Source of the DNA: Zanthoxylum bungeanum
Lineage: Eukaryota; Streptophyta; Magnoliopsida; Sapindales; Rutaceae
Length of the DNA: 64,000 nucleotides
Direction: 5' to 3'
Assembly: GCA_019454045.1 (NCBI GenBank)
Contig: SKCR01019537.1
Coordinates: 1-64,000 of the forward strand
Part shown: positions 35,129 through 46,657 of the stretch, one piece after another
How positions within the stretch are numbered: position 1 is the stretch's first letter
Layout of the letters: each line of letters starts with the position of its first letter
Program-made: the position numbers and the translations under genes
Notes under the pieces: generated by a model
Database searches by the model: none
What the model saw: the letters and a program-made list of their open reading frames with translations, nothing else
What the model was told of the DNA's origin: nothing

Positions 35129-35632
35129 TTGGAGAAGTGTTTATAGAAGCTTGTGCGGTCTCTACAACGTTTCATCTGGGAGAAATCAAGATTGGATCTT
35201 TAAGTGAAGCTTGCTAGCATTGGAAACAAGATTGGATCTTGAAGTCAAGCTTGCTTACCTTGGAGGTTCTCCAACAATTTCAACAGATGAGAAGTAGATT
35301 GGATCTTGCATCAAGCTTACTAGGTAATGTTTGATCTTCTCCTAAGCTATGTTCATTTGTGTATTAGATACATGATCACATAGCTTAATGTTGAAATAAG
35401 ACTAATCAATTGTGTTAGGATACTTTTGAAGTATAAACACAACATGCTTATGTTTTAGGTCAAAGATGTTCATGTTGGACATGGAATAATTAATAAGAGT
35501 TTGGAACTCTAGATTAAAGCTTAGAGCTATAGCTACCATTCTAGAATCATTTGACCACCTTTGGGTGACCTATAATTGTTCATGAGACATTTCATATTAG
35601 GATTCTATTTTGGGTTGTAATTTGATTCATAG

Positions 35633-35681
<49 letters not shown>

Positions 35682-36070
35682 ATATGTTTATTTCATTATA
35701 TATGTTGTGGTTGGTTTTGAAATTAAAATTATTTTGGGTGATTTTAAAGTGTTTTAAAGTTTTTGTTCTTAGAAAATAAATATATATATATATAAGAAAC
35801 TTTTCTCTCGGCCAAATTGGGCTACGCATGCTGCCTAACAGCATTCGCTGTATGCCTAGGCCCGGAGAGTTGCATTTTATTCGATTTTTATCTCGAATAG
35901 ATTTTTCCGAATCCAGATTTATTTCTGGTTTTCCCTAAAACACTTGAAAAATAAAATATTATATTTTATTAATTTTTAAAATACATTCATGCTAGATATC
36001 CATGGGTTAGACCCATTTTCATTACGCATGGCACCAATCCGACCCTAGGGGTTCCACAAGTGCCCCAACA
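35129..36070 (+). repeat. Probable 5' LTR end of an older, different copia element
   Basis: The stretch ends TGCCCCAACA at 36070 and is followed three bases later by a primer-site-like sequence and then a gag remnant, so its right end is read as an LTR end. The left end is unknown because the solo LTR inserted here or nearby. At 35175-35330 three imperfect ~40 bp repeats of AGATTGGATCTTGAAGTCAAGCTTGCT occur. The matching 3' LTR (47835-48423) retains only its 5' part, so the pair cannot be aligned. Confidence 0.5.
35636..35686. repeat. (TA)n microsatellite
   Basis: An uninterrupted AT run of about 40 bases with AT-rich flanks; a shorter run follows at about 35780. Confidence 0.95.
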
Positions 36071-36073
36071 GAA

Positions 36074-36086
36074 TGGTGTCAAAAGC
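36074..36086 (+). other. Decayed primer binding site of the older copia element
   Basis: TGGTGTCAAAAGC differs from the tRNA-iMet-type site TGGTATCAGAGC(ATGG) by transitions and is followed by the usual ATGG. Confidence 0.65.
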
Positions 36087-36341
36087 ATGGCTTAACCACA
36101 CAACACATATTTTTTAATCTATGCTATAGTAATTTTAATTTAATTATGCATAAAACATATTAGATATGTATTGCATGTTTTAAATTAAAACTTTGACCTA
36201 ATAAAGTTAATGACTTGATTGTCATAAATCTCCTGTGATTAGATTATGACTTTATTTAAGTAATAGTATTAGTAATGTTGAAGCATTATTGGATGGTCCC
36301 TCTTGTCAATACAGAGATGAATGGGTTCTTACTACTTATAT

Positions 36342-36650
36342 CCAATGTCGTTATTAGTGTGAGGGTATAAGTGCTCGGAACTTAGGTCGCTTCGGTAAAA
36401 CATTAGATATAGCGTGATGAGTTATCGCATTCACCCAATATCGTCATTAGTATGAGGGTGTACATACGAAGCTCATTAGTGCACATTGACAAGTATACAC
36501 CTATAACACGTCTTAATCCAATAACGTCATCAGTGTGAGGATAAGAAACGGTTTAGGACCAAACTAGGGGTCAAATGAAGTGAATGACTTTGGAGGTCTA
36601 CCTAATGAGTTTATAAAGGCCAATATCGTCATTAGTGTAAGGCTGGAGTA
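36342..36650 (+). repeat. Four leader copies of CCAATATCGTCATTAGTGTGAGGG
   Basis: The motif occurs at 36342, 36435, 36518 and 36620 (spacings 93, 83, 102) between primer site and gag. The copies differ by a few bases each. Confidence 0.85.
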
Positions 36651-36857
36651 AATATCTTGGGATCCACTTCCTGCTATGAACTATTTATAGTCAAATTACT
36701 ATTTTTTTCATTAACGGAGATTACGGAATTACATAAAATAGTGGGAGGGCACTAATAGATTTAAAATTCCATAATCAATTAGTGTTATTATTTTGAAATG
36801 AAAATTGTTCTGCTACTACTCAAAAATATTGTCTTGTAGATAAATAACACTAATTCA

Positions 36858-37447
36858 TTGATAAAACTTTTAGATTCCAATAAGCTAAAAGGAGCCGAAA
36901 ACTATTTCGAATGGGAAATGAACATGCGCCTTGTCTTGGAGTTTAAAAAGTTGACTTATGTCACTATCAATCCACTGCCTGTTGAAATCAATCTTGACTC
37001 CACTCCAGAAAAGCGAGAAACGTTTGATAGATGGAAGGATGATAACCTAAAGGTAAAATCCTACATCTTGGTATCGATAGTTCCAAATTTGTTGAGACAT
37101 TACATTGAAGTACCAGATGCTTAGAGCATCATGCAAACACTCAAGGAGTTGTTCGAGGCAAATCAAGATATGGAACTTTATCAAAGGTCTAAGGAATTGT
37201 TTCGTGCTGAACTCAATGAGGGAGGGGCTGTCATACTCATGTTTTGAATATGATCGACCAGATTCGATATCTAGAACAACAGGGTATTATGTTTGATGAA
37301 CGGTTGGGCCGTAATTTGATTCTGTCTTCTTTGCCTAGTTCTTATGCTGGCTTTATATTAAGCTTCCATATGCACTTGATGCAAGCTACATTCGAAGAAC
37401 TTTATAACATGCTACGCACAGTGAAGCAAGATTTGAGGAAAGGCAGT
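36858..37447 (+). pseudogene. Copia gag N-terminal part, older element, interrupted
   Basis: The first 88 codons read MIKLLDSNKLKGAENYFEWE and continue in the copia capsid pattern to a stop at 37124. The continuation lies in other frames, including IRYLEQQGIMFDERLGRNLI near 37252-37315 and ATFEELYNMLRTVKQDLRKG before 37447. So two or more frame breaks are present. At 37447 the coding sequence is cut by the Tat-like element and resumes at 46658. The product would have been the capsid protein. It differs clearly in sequence from the gag at 26714-27751, so this is a different copia family. Confidence 0.88.
37443..37447. other. Target site duplication of the minus-strand Tat-like element, left copy
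   Basis: GCAGT here and GCAGC at 46658-46662 agree in four of five bases. The gag reading resumes across the insertion, which supports the boundary. Confidence 0.75.
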
Positions 37448-39756
37448 TGTAGGACACAGATGTTGACGATGTTGTTCTAAGCTCGTGGCCTAGTTTGGAG
37501 TAAGAAATAGCCCGCGGGGGAACTAAATCGGAGAAATAACATGGAGTCGCCACCCGGTGTGAACCGGGAAAATGTGATTTAAGGCCGCACTCATCCCTCG
37601 CAAGGGAAGACCTCAAACCATTGGGTTCGGAGTGGTCCCTTACTTATGTCACTTGTAATGATGTGATTTGTGCAATAATATAATCAAGTCTACTCAACCT
37701 ATGTATCCAAAGATAACCTATATCTAAGTTCGCATGCTTTAGAGTAAGTCTTTAAACGGCAAACACAATATCACCAATGAGCACATTGAACCATTAAACC
37801 AAAATAAACAAATAGCGATTTAAACATAAACATAAACTAAACAAAATATCATGCAATAAAAATAACATAATCATGCTTCGAAAATAAATAATAAACTAGA
37901 CTAAATCATGCTTTAAATAATAAACAAATAATCTATGAACTACATCATGCTCAAATACAAGTTTGGATGAAACGAAATATGTGTCTCTTAAGTGGTACGT
38001 GGCGTTGTATCCTGAGTACAAACCGCACTACCATCCATTCGGATTCGGCTACGGAATTTACGACCGGGTTTCCATCCTATATACCACAAAAGAGAACACA
38101 TATTCCGCTCATCCAACAATCACATCATGCCTCAAACGACTCTCATGCGATAATATTTTTAAAATAAACAAAATAAACGAAAGATAATAAATAAAAGGTG
38201 CCCTCAGGTCTAACTCTTTTGTTGTCTCACGAAAGGGTGTTACACGTCCGTTGTAAGGGTGAACGATCCGCAACTCTTCGGTTCACTAACTCAACCTTTT
38301 TCCTCGCTGTTTCACTGTTTTTGGCTGTTGTTTTCACTCTGTTTCGTTGCTGTTTTGAGGGTATTTTATGCTCACTGTTTTGGGTTATTTGGACTGGTTT
38401 GGCGGCAGTTTATGGCTGTATTGTGCGTGGCTTTGTTGGGCTGGTCAGGGGGCTATTTTCACGTATGAATGGGCTGTGTCGGTTTGTCTTTGTTGAAGGG
38501 TCGGTGATGAGGGTTCTTCACGTGGAGATGGCTTGTGTTTGTTGTTGTTAAGTGGCAGTGAGGTTTGTTATTTGATTCATGCGTGGGCAGTGGCTCAGTT
38601 GTGAGGATGGCTATTCACGTGAAAAAGTGGGGGTGTGCAGGTCTGTGGCTGCCGAGAATGAGGGGGGGCTGCTAGGTGTCGAAGGTTCTGCTAGGTGACT
38701 TTTTGTGTGCGATGAAGGTGATGTGCTGCTTGTGGTGCGTAGAGTAGGCTGTTGAGGGGAATATGCGTGGCTGTTGAGGTGAGGGCAGTTAAGGTGCTGG
38801 CAATGTTCTTTTGTGTGGCAGCGAGAGGGTGCAGGGTGTTGCTTGTGAGTTTGTGGCTGATCTGAGGGTTGTTTGATGTCATTTTGTGAGTGAATAAGGC
38901 TCAGTTTGGTTGCTGGTTTAGGCGTTGAAGGCAATGTGAGCGTGTGTGCTGAGTGAGGGTTAGTGTGTGAGCGTGAGTGGGAGAAGGGCTGTGAGGGTTA
39001 GTTGCTTGCGTGTGGTTTGTACGTGGCTTTTGGCGTGCAGCTGATTTGTGTTTGTAGGGCATGTGGCATTAGGATTTTTGGAGGAGGGCAGCCGTGAATA
39101 GAGAGGAGAGAGAGAGTTTGGAACCGAGAACTGCTAGGGTTTATTTGGTGTTTGTTTTTTGAGAGAAGAATTAGCAAGGGTTCAATGTGTTGGTGTAGGG
39201 TCTCTTTTATAATGGTGGGAAAGGGTTATCCTTATTTGGGTAGGATAGGGAGATTGTGTAATTAGGGGGATATCTTTAATTAAAATGTGATAAGGGAAAT
39301 CTTTAATTAAGGGAAGTGATTTGATTTATTCTTTTTAGTTAAGGATATGATTTAGTTTAATTAGGCAAGGGATCCATGATATTTATTTAATTGGTAGGTG
39401 ATTTAATTAAATTAGGAATGTGATTTTTTAAATTAGGAATTTAATTTCAATTTAATTTGTTTTACTTTAATTTAATTTAATTGTGACATGTTTTATTATT
39501 CGGATGGGCTTGGTGTGTGGTTTAGGGATATGTGGGCATGATTTGTGTCTTACGGGGGTTTGGGCTAAGGGTGTGCTTTGAAACGGAGGTCCAACGAGCG
39601 AGTCCGAAGCTAATCCAATGAGTTAAATCCAACCAAGTGTCAATTCTTACCTTTTCCCTTCCAACGTCCGTTTCCCGTGGCTTTCACAACTAAAGAGGTA
39701 GTGTCTCCATACGAGACTCATCATCGGGACTTACATGCAAAAATGCAGTGCCTACA
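37448..39756 (-). repeat. Tat-like 3' LTR (2309 bp)
   Basis: It starts TGTAGGACACAGATG and ends CAGTGCCTACA. It is collinear with 44344-46657 over its whole length with scattered small differences, for example GTTCTAAGCTCGTGG against GTTCTAGGCTCGCGG near the start. Confidence 0.92.
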
Positions 39757-39772
39757 CGTCGCCCCCACTTTG
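39757..39772 (-). other. Polypurine tract of the minus-strand Tat-like element
   Basis: The minus strand reads CAAAGTGGGGGCGACG immediately before the 3' LTR. Confidence 0.85.
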
Positions 39773-42180
39773 ATGGGACTTGTGCAGTGTGTGTGACAAT
39801 GACAATCCTATCAAAGTACGTGCAATGCATTTTTACTTACCTGGCTCGCCAGCTGCCACCTGACTTGCCTGCTGCTTCGGATTGATTTGATGTGGTGGCG
39901 AGGTGCCTCGACCCCTGGGCTTTGTTCCCGAACCCCCGAATGTGAACTATGTTGATGATGTAGTGGGCCCTCAACCCTGGGACGCATCCCGGAACTGCAA
40001 CTGATTTGTGGGCCCTCGACCTTGGGACACATCCTAAAAAGTAATGATGAATGAATTCTTGGCTCCTCAGCTGCCACCTGACTTGCCTGTTGTTTTGAAC
40101 TGAATTTGATGATGCTAAACCCCGTACCTAGGGTGTTGCAGTTGCGTCTCCGTACCTAGAGTGCCGCAGTGATGATGTTGTTGTTGTGTTGTACCTGGCG
40201 TGCTAACCCCGTACCTAGGGTGTCGCAGTAGTCCACAATTGTCCACATGCCGTACCTCCACCGCGTGCTAACCCCATACCTAGGGTGTCGTAGTAGTCCA
40301 CAATAGTCCACATGCCGTACCTGGCGTGCTAACCCCATACCTAGGGTGTCGCAGTGGTCTAAATGTCGTACCTGGTGTGCTAACCCCGTACCTAGGGTGT
40401 CGCAGTTGCGTCTCCGTACCTAGAGTGCCACAGTTGTCTGAATGCTAACCTCGTACCTAGGGTGTCGCCGTAGTCCACATGCCGTACCTAGCGTGCTAAC
40501 CCCGTACCTAGGGTGTCACGGTTGTGATAGTTGTGGTCCCCTTCCGAACCTTGCTCCATTTCTGGAGCGCCATTTCTGGCACGCTAAACCTCATTTTTGA
40601 GGCGTCGCGGTTGTGATAGTTGTGGTCCCTTTCCGAACCTTGCTCCATTTCCGGAGCGCCATTTCCGGCATGCTAAACCTCATTTTCGAGGCGTCACGGT
40701 TGTGATAGTTGTGGTCCCCTTCCGAACCTTGCTCTATTTTCAGAGTGCCATTTTCGGCATGCTAAACCTCATTTCTGAGGCGTCGCGGATGTGATAGTGG
40801 TCCATTTCCGAACCGTGCTCCATTTTCGGAGTGCCATTTTCGGTGTCTGATGAGATACTGGTCCATTACCGAACCGTGCTCCATTTTCGGAGTGCCATTT
40901 TCGGCGATCTGATGTGATTATGGTCCATTTTCGAACCATGGTCCATTTTCGGAGTACCATTTTTGGCGTCTGATGAGATACTGCTCCATTTCCGAACCGT
41001 GCTCCATTTTTGGAGTGCCATTTTCGGCGAGTTGATGTGATTGTGGTCCATTTCCGAACCATGCTCCATTTTTGGAGTGCCATTTTCGGCGAGCTGATGT
41101 GATTGTGGTCCATTTTCGAACCATGCTGATGTGAGAGTGGTCCATTTCCGAACCATTGTTGGTGAGAGACAGTCCATTTCTGAACCATTTTTGATGTGAG
41201 AGTGGTCCATTTTCGAACCATTGATGATGTGAGAGCGGTCCATTTCCGAACCGTTGCTGATGAGAGATTGTCCATTTCCGAACCATTACTGATGTGAGAG
41301 TGGTCAATTTCCGAACCATTACTGATGTGAGAGCGGTCCATTTCCGAACCGTTGCTGATGCGAGATAGTCCATTTCCGAACCATTGCTGATGAGAGATAG
41401 TCCATTTCCGAACCATTGTTGATGTGCGAGTGGTCCATTTCCGAACCGTTGCTGATGAGAGATAGTCCATTTCCGAACCATTGCTGATGTGAGAGTGGCC
41501 CATTTTTGAACCGTTGCTGATGATATGTGTCTTCATACCCGGAGTACTGATGATGCAGTGGACCCTCGACCCTGGGACGCATCCCGGAACTGCAACTGAT
41601 GTGTGGGCCCTCGACCCTGAAACACATCCTAAAAAGTAATGATGTAGTGGGTTCTCGACCCTGGGACGTATCCCGAAACCACAACTGTTGATGCAGTGGG
41701 CCCTCGACCCTGGGACGTATCCCGGAACTGCAATCGACAACGGGGGCCCTCGACCCTGGGACGCATCCCAATACCGCTGACAATGTGGGCCTCGCCCTTA
41801 AACTGATGATGTAGTGGGTCCTCGACCCTGAACTGGTACGGATGTGGGCCTCGCCCTCAAAACTGATATTGATGTGGGCCTCCACCTTGGGACTCATCCC
41901 CAAACGAATACTGATATGGGCCTCGACCCCAAACTGAAACTGATCTGGGCCTCGCCCCTATACTGACACTGATGTGGGCCTCGCCCCCAAACTGATATTG
42001 ATGTGGGCCTCGCCCCAAAACTGATACTGATATGGGTCTCGCCCCCATACTGACACTGATGTGGGCCTCGCCCCCAGACTGAGGCCTCGCCCCTAGACTG
42101 ATACTGATGTGGGCCTCGCCTAAAAACTAATACTGATATGGGCCTCGCCCCCAGACTGAAACTGATTCATTTCTGAAATG
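39773..42180 (-). repeat. Mosaic of at least five different tandem repeats in the 3'UTR
   Basis: Successive blocks are: a GGGCCCTCGACCCTGGGACGCATCCCG unit (about 39890-40050 and again 41540-41780); a CGTACCTAGGGTGTCGCAGT unit (40120-40520); an ~86 bp unit with TTCCGAACCTTGCTCCATTTC and GAGGCGTCGCGG (40520-41100); a 32-33 bp unit GTCCATTTCCGAACCATTGCTGATGTGAGA (41110-41515); and a unit CTGATATGGGCCTCGCCCCCAAA (41780-42170). Long minus-strand frames here arise because the 32-33 bp unit lacks stops. They have no codon logic of a gene. Confidence 0.88.
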
Positions 42181-44322
42181 ATGACATTGTACTGTTGTTG
42201 TTTCTGATTGGCTGGCTTTTTGCCTCTTTCTCATTTTCTAAAACCTGCGAACGAACAAAAACAAGACAAAGATTGCGTGTATATGTCGTGTATGCATGCA
42301 TGCATGAATGTGTTTCCTATTCCGATAGGTTAGGTATTCCTTGTACTATTCAGTTCTTCTTGCCTACAAAAGTCTTTGGTTGCCCCCTGGGTCTGCTTAT
42401 AATTTTCTTCTGCCAGTTCTCTTTCGGTGATTGGTTCGTTTCTCTTTTGTCTAATGGCTCAAGATCTCGTTGTGTCCCTTATTTACGGAGAAAGCTTCCC
42501 CTGTTTACATTAGGTCAAGGTGGACCACACGATATGGTATTCTACATCATCATATTATATACATGCTACTACGAAATAGTCCCAATAGTTACACATATTA
42601 TCGTCCTCAAAGTATGCCCAGTATTGAAACTATAGAACCTTCAAAACATTCACTGCAACTCAAATCCAAGTGTTTGAATAAATGATCTAAGCCAGACTCA
42701 AAGTGTGTGTGTGCAAAGGTTCCTTTGCGGATTCATCCCCAGGTAAGTCAACTCAATGATTTCGTCAAAAAACTGGGATCGATGGGTCAAACCAACCTAG
42801 ATATCTCAATTATGCCTGCAGTTGCTTTTTCTGTGCTCAATGTGGTATGGTTTTCTTTTCTTTTTTTTCTTTTCTTTTTTTTCTTTTCATTTTGAACTTC
42901 TTTTTTCTTTTTCTTTTCTTTTTCACTCTTTTTTTTCTTTTTTTTTTCAACACAACTACCCTTTAAGGTAACATTTCTCCTCATGGTGGTCCTAATACTC
43001 GCCCATGGGTAGCTTCACGCTTATCGGTTATAGGTGGTTCAATTCTTTCTCTTAGAGACTTTTCTTTCATTTTAAACCATACCACACATCATAACATAAG
43101 CAAATCAAGATAGACATCTAAGCAAACGGTCATTCACCGACCTACAATTTCTTCAACTAGTCACTTTGCTAACTACTCAGGTTTTCACCGCTAAGAACCT
43201 GTAGTGAAGTGGTTACGAGTCTAACATCGATCAATCACTGAAAGTATCAGATAAAAGCACATCAAGAGTTTATCGTTTCTAAGATTTCACCTTAAAGCAA
43301 ACGATTTCATCATTGGACTTATGTCTAACTATCAAGGACTAAAACAAACAACAAATTTTTTCTTTTTTTTTCTTTTTTTTCTTTTTTCTTTTTTTTTCTT
43401 TTTTTTTCTTTGTTTTCTTTTCTTTTTTTTTTTTGGGCCCACCATGGTCTTTCTATCCTTGCCGTAAAATTTTCTGTTTCTCGGCTTCCTTTTTCCTGAT
43501 GTCAATGTTTGTTAAACCCTTCTTTGACAATTCTTCTTTTTCCTAACCCAACGGATATCTATGATGGCTTTTAAGACACATGGGTTAATATGATGCGTGT
43601 ATGCATGAGATGCATGATATGTGTGCGATGTATGGAATATATAAGTCATAAGAATTTTACACTAGTTGGCCCATCAGCATTTTAGAAACTTTTGGCCCGA
43701 TTGCCAAAAAGCACAGACTCGTCCCAGTTTAAATGGCACAACAAGCCCATACATCATGACAACAAGTCCAACTGAATCCAAATGACAATGGTCGAAAACA
43801 TAAAGGAATAGTCTCTACTGATCCTATAATTATAGTTTATACGCGGGTTTACAGGGGTATAGATAAAAGCTCCCGTCGACGAATGATTGCCCACAACTAG
43901 GTCTCCCCACTCAAGGGTCCGAGCGACCAAGTGAGCACACCTTTTTTATACCTAAAGGTACGTGCCAACGAGTTATGGTATCTGACTGACTATCAAATAG
44001 ATTTCCCGTTGTAGATTCCCCAGAGGGAGGGTGGAGCGAGGCTCTCTTAAGTACCCTAGCCCCTTAGGCTCTTCTTGCTTGGTGACAGGAATAAACAACG
44101 AGTCCTCCAAATTAGTCCATCACGGTAGACTACTAGTACATGATTATCTAGGTGCCTTCACAGCTTTTCCTTATAGAAAGGTAGTGAATGAAGGAAGACA
44201 TCAAACCATTACTTAGCCTTAAAAGTGCCTTTGATTAAACCCCTTTCAACCCACGGTAAACACGGTTAACTAAAGCACAAATCATAATCATTACAAGACA
44301 TTATTTCGGGGCCACTTCTCTA
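42181..44322 (-). other. Interior leader of the minus-strand Tat-like element, non-coding
   Basis: It is homologous in reverse to 16713-18631 and contains no gag or pol. Two pyrimidine-rich runs, purine on the element's sense strand, lie at 42848-42950 and 43357-43436. The TCAAGGGTCCGAGCGACC block near 43910 matches the reverse complement near 17175. Confidence 0.8.
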
Positions 44323-44340
44323 TCCCCAGTAGAGTCGCCA
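44323..44340 (-). other. Primer binding site of the minus-strand Tat-like element
   Basis: The minus strand reads TGGCGACTCTACTGGGGA, three bases inside the 5' LTR end. Confidence 0.85.
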
Positions 44341-44343
44341 GAC

Positions 44344-46657
44344 TGTAGGACACAGATGTTGACGATGTTGTTCTAGGCTCGCGGCCTAGTTTGGAGTACG
44401 AAATAGCCCGCGGGGGAACTAAATCGGAGAAATAACATGGAGTCGCCACCCGGTGTGAACCGGGATAATGTGATTTAAGGCTGCACTAATCCCTCGCAAG
44501 GGAAGACCTCAAACCGTTGGGTTCGGAATGGTCCTTTACTTATGTCACTTGTAATGATGTGATTTTGTGCAATAATATAATCAAGTCTACTCAACCTAGG
44601 TATCCAAAGATAACCTATATCTAAGTTCGCATGCTTTAGAGTAAGTCTTTAAACGGCAAACACAATATCACACAATGAGCACATTGAACCATTAAACCAA
44701 AAAAAACAAATAGCGATTTAAACATAAACATAAACTAAACGAAATATCATGCATAAAAATAACATAATCATGCTTCGAAAATAAATAATAAACTAGACTA
44801 AATCATGCTTTAAATAATAAACAAATAATCTATGAACTACATCATGCTCAAATATAAGTTTGGATGAAACGAAATATGTGTCTCTTAAGTGGTACGTGGC
44901 GTTGTATCCTGAGTACAAACCGTACTACCATCCATTCGGATTCGGCTACGGAATTTACGTCCGGGTTTCCATCTTATATACCACAAAAAGGGACACATAT
45001 TCCGCTCATCCAACAATCACATCATGCCTCAAACGACTCTCATGCGATAATATTTTTAAAATAAACAAATAAACGAAAGATAATAAAAAAAGGTGCCCTC
45101 AGGTCTAACCTCTTTTGTTGTCTCACGAAAGGGCATTACACGTCCGTTGAAGGGTGAACGATCCGCAACTCTTTCGGTTCACTAACTCAACCTTTTTCCT
45201 CGCTGTTTCGTTGTTTTGGGCTGCTGTTTTCACTTCGTTTCGCTGCTGTTTTGAGGGTATTTTCTGCTCACTGTTTTGGGTTATTTGGACTGGTTTGGCG
45301 GCAGTTTATGGCTGTATTGTGTGTAGCTTTGTTGGGCTCGTCAGGGGGCTATTTTCACGTATGAATGGGTTATCTCGGTTTGTCTTTGTTGAAGGGGTCG
45401 GTGATGAGGGTTCTTCACGTGGAGATGGCTTGTGTTTGTTGTTTGTTAAAGTGGCAGTAGGGTTTGTTATTTGATTCATGCGTGGGTAGTGGCTCAGTTG
45501 TGAGGATGGTTATTCACGTGAAAAAGTGGGGGTGTGCAGGTCTGTGGCTGCCGAGAATGAGGGGGCTGCTAGGTGTCGAAGGTTCTGTTAGGTGACTTTT
45601 TGTGTGCGATGAAGGTGTTGTGCTGCTTGTGGTGCGTAGAGCAGGCTGTTGAGGGGAATATGCATGGCTGTTGAGGTGAGGGCAGTTAAGGTGCTGGCAA
45701 TGTTCTTTTGTGTGGAAGCGAGAGGGTGCAGGGTGTTGCTCGTGAGTTTGTGGCTGATCTGAGGTTTGTTGATGTCAGTTTGTGCGTGAATAAGGCTCAG
45801 TTTGGTTGCTGGTTTAGGCATTGAAGGTAATGTGAGCGTGTGTGCTGAGTGAGGGTGCGTGTGAGCGTGAGTGAGTGGGTGAAGGGCTGTGAGGGTTAGT
45901 TGCTTGCGTGAGGTTTGTACGTGGCTTGTGGCGTGCAGCTGATTTGTGTTTGTAGGGCATGTGGCATTAGGATTTTTGGAGTAGGGCAGCCGTGAATAGA
46001 GAGGAGAGAGAGAGTTTGGAACCGAGAACTGCTAGGGTTTATTTGGTGTTTGTTTTTTTGAGAGAAGAATGAGCCAGGGTTCAATGTGTTGGTGTAGGGT
46101 CTCTTTTATAATGGTGGGAAAGGGTTATCCTTATTTGGGTAGGAAGGGAGATTGTGTAATTAGGGGATATCTTTAATTAAAATGTGATAAGGGAAATCTT
46201 TAATTAAGGGAAGTGATTTGATTTATTCTTTTTAGTTAAGGATATGATTTAGTTTAATTAGGCAAGGGATCCATGATATTTATTTAATTGGTAGGTGATT
46301 TAATTAAATTAGGAATGTGATTTTTTTAAATTAGGAATTTAATTTCAATTTAATTTGTTTTACTTTAATTTAATTTAATTTGTGACATGTTTTATTATTC
46401 GGATTGGGCTTGGTGTGTGGTTTAGGGATATGTGGGCATGATTTGTGTCTTACGGGGGTTTGGGCTAAGGGTGTGCTTTGAAACGGAGGTCCAACGAGCG
46501 AGTCCGAAGCTAATCAAACGAGTTAAATCCAACCAAGTGTCAATTCTTGACCTTTTCCCTTCCAACGTCCGTTTCCCGCGGCTTTCACAACTAAAGAGGT
46601 AGTGTCTCCATACGAGACTCATCATCGGGACTTACATGTAAAAATACAGTGTCTACA
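44344..46657 (-). repeat. Tat-like 5' LTR (2314 bp)
   Basis: Same termini (TGTAGGACACAG...GTGTCTACA) and content as 37448-39756. The high similarity suggests a fairly recent insertion. Confidence 0.92.

Larger units (their letters stand above)
37448..46657 (-). mobile_element. Tat/Ogre-like non-autonomous LTR element, 9210 bp
   Basis: Two very similar LTRs (37448-39756, 44344-46657), a polypurine tract at the inner edge of the left one, a TGGCGACTCTACTGGGGA primer site at the inner edge of the right one and an almost matching target duplication define a complete minus-strand insertion in a copia gag. Between them there is no gag, protease, RT or integrase: only a leader of about 2.1 kb and about 2.3 kb of mixed tandem repeats. 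It must have been moved by proteins of an autonomous relative. Confidence 0.9.

Noticed and set aside
38198..39190. Possible host gene with hydrophobic or serine/proline-rich frames
   Set aside because: The same sequence recurs at 45100-46080 as the other LTR of the same element; the frames are not maintained between copies.
40769..41903. Repetitive protein genes on the minus strand (125-323 codons)
   Set aside because: Several overlapping frames are open at once because the 32-33 bp unit lacks stops; no codon bias or start context.
42195..42635. 146-codon plus-strand frame
   Set aside because: It is antisense to the Tat-like element interior; the homologous interior at 18331-18600 does not keep it open.
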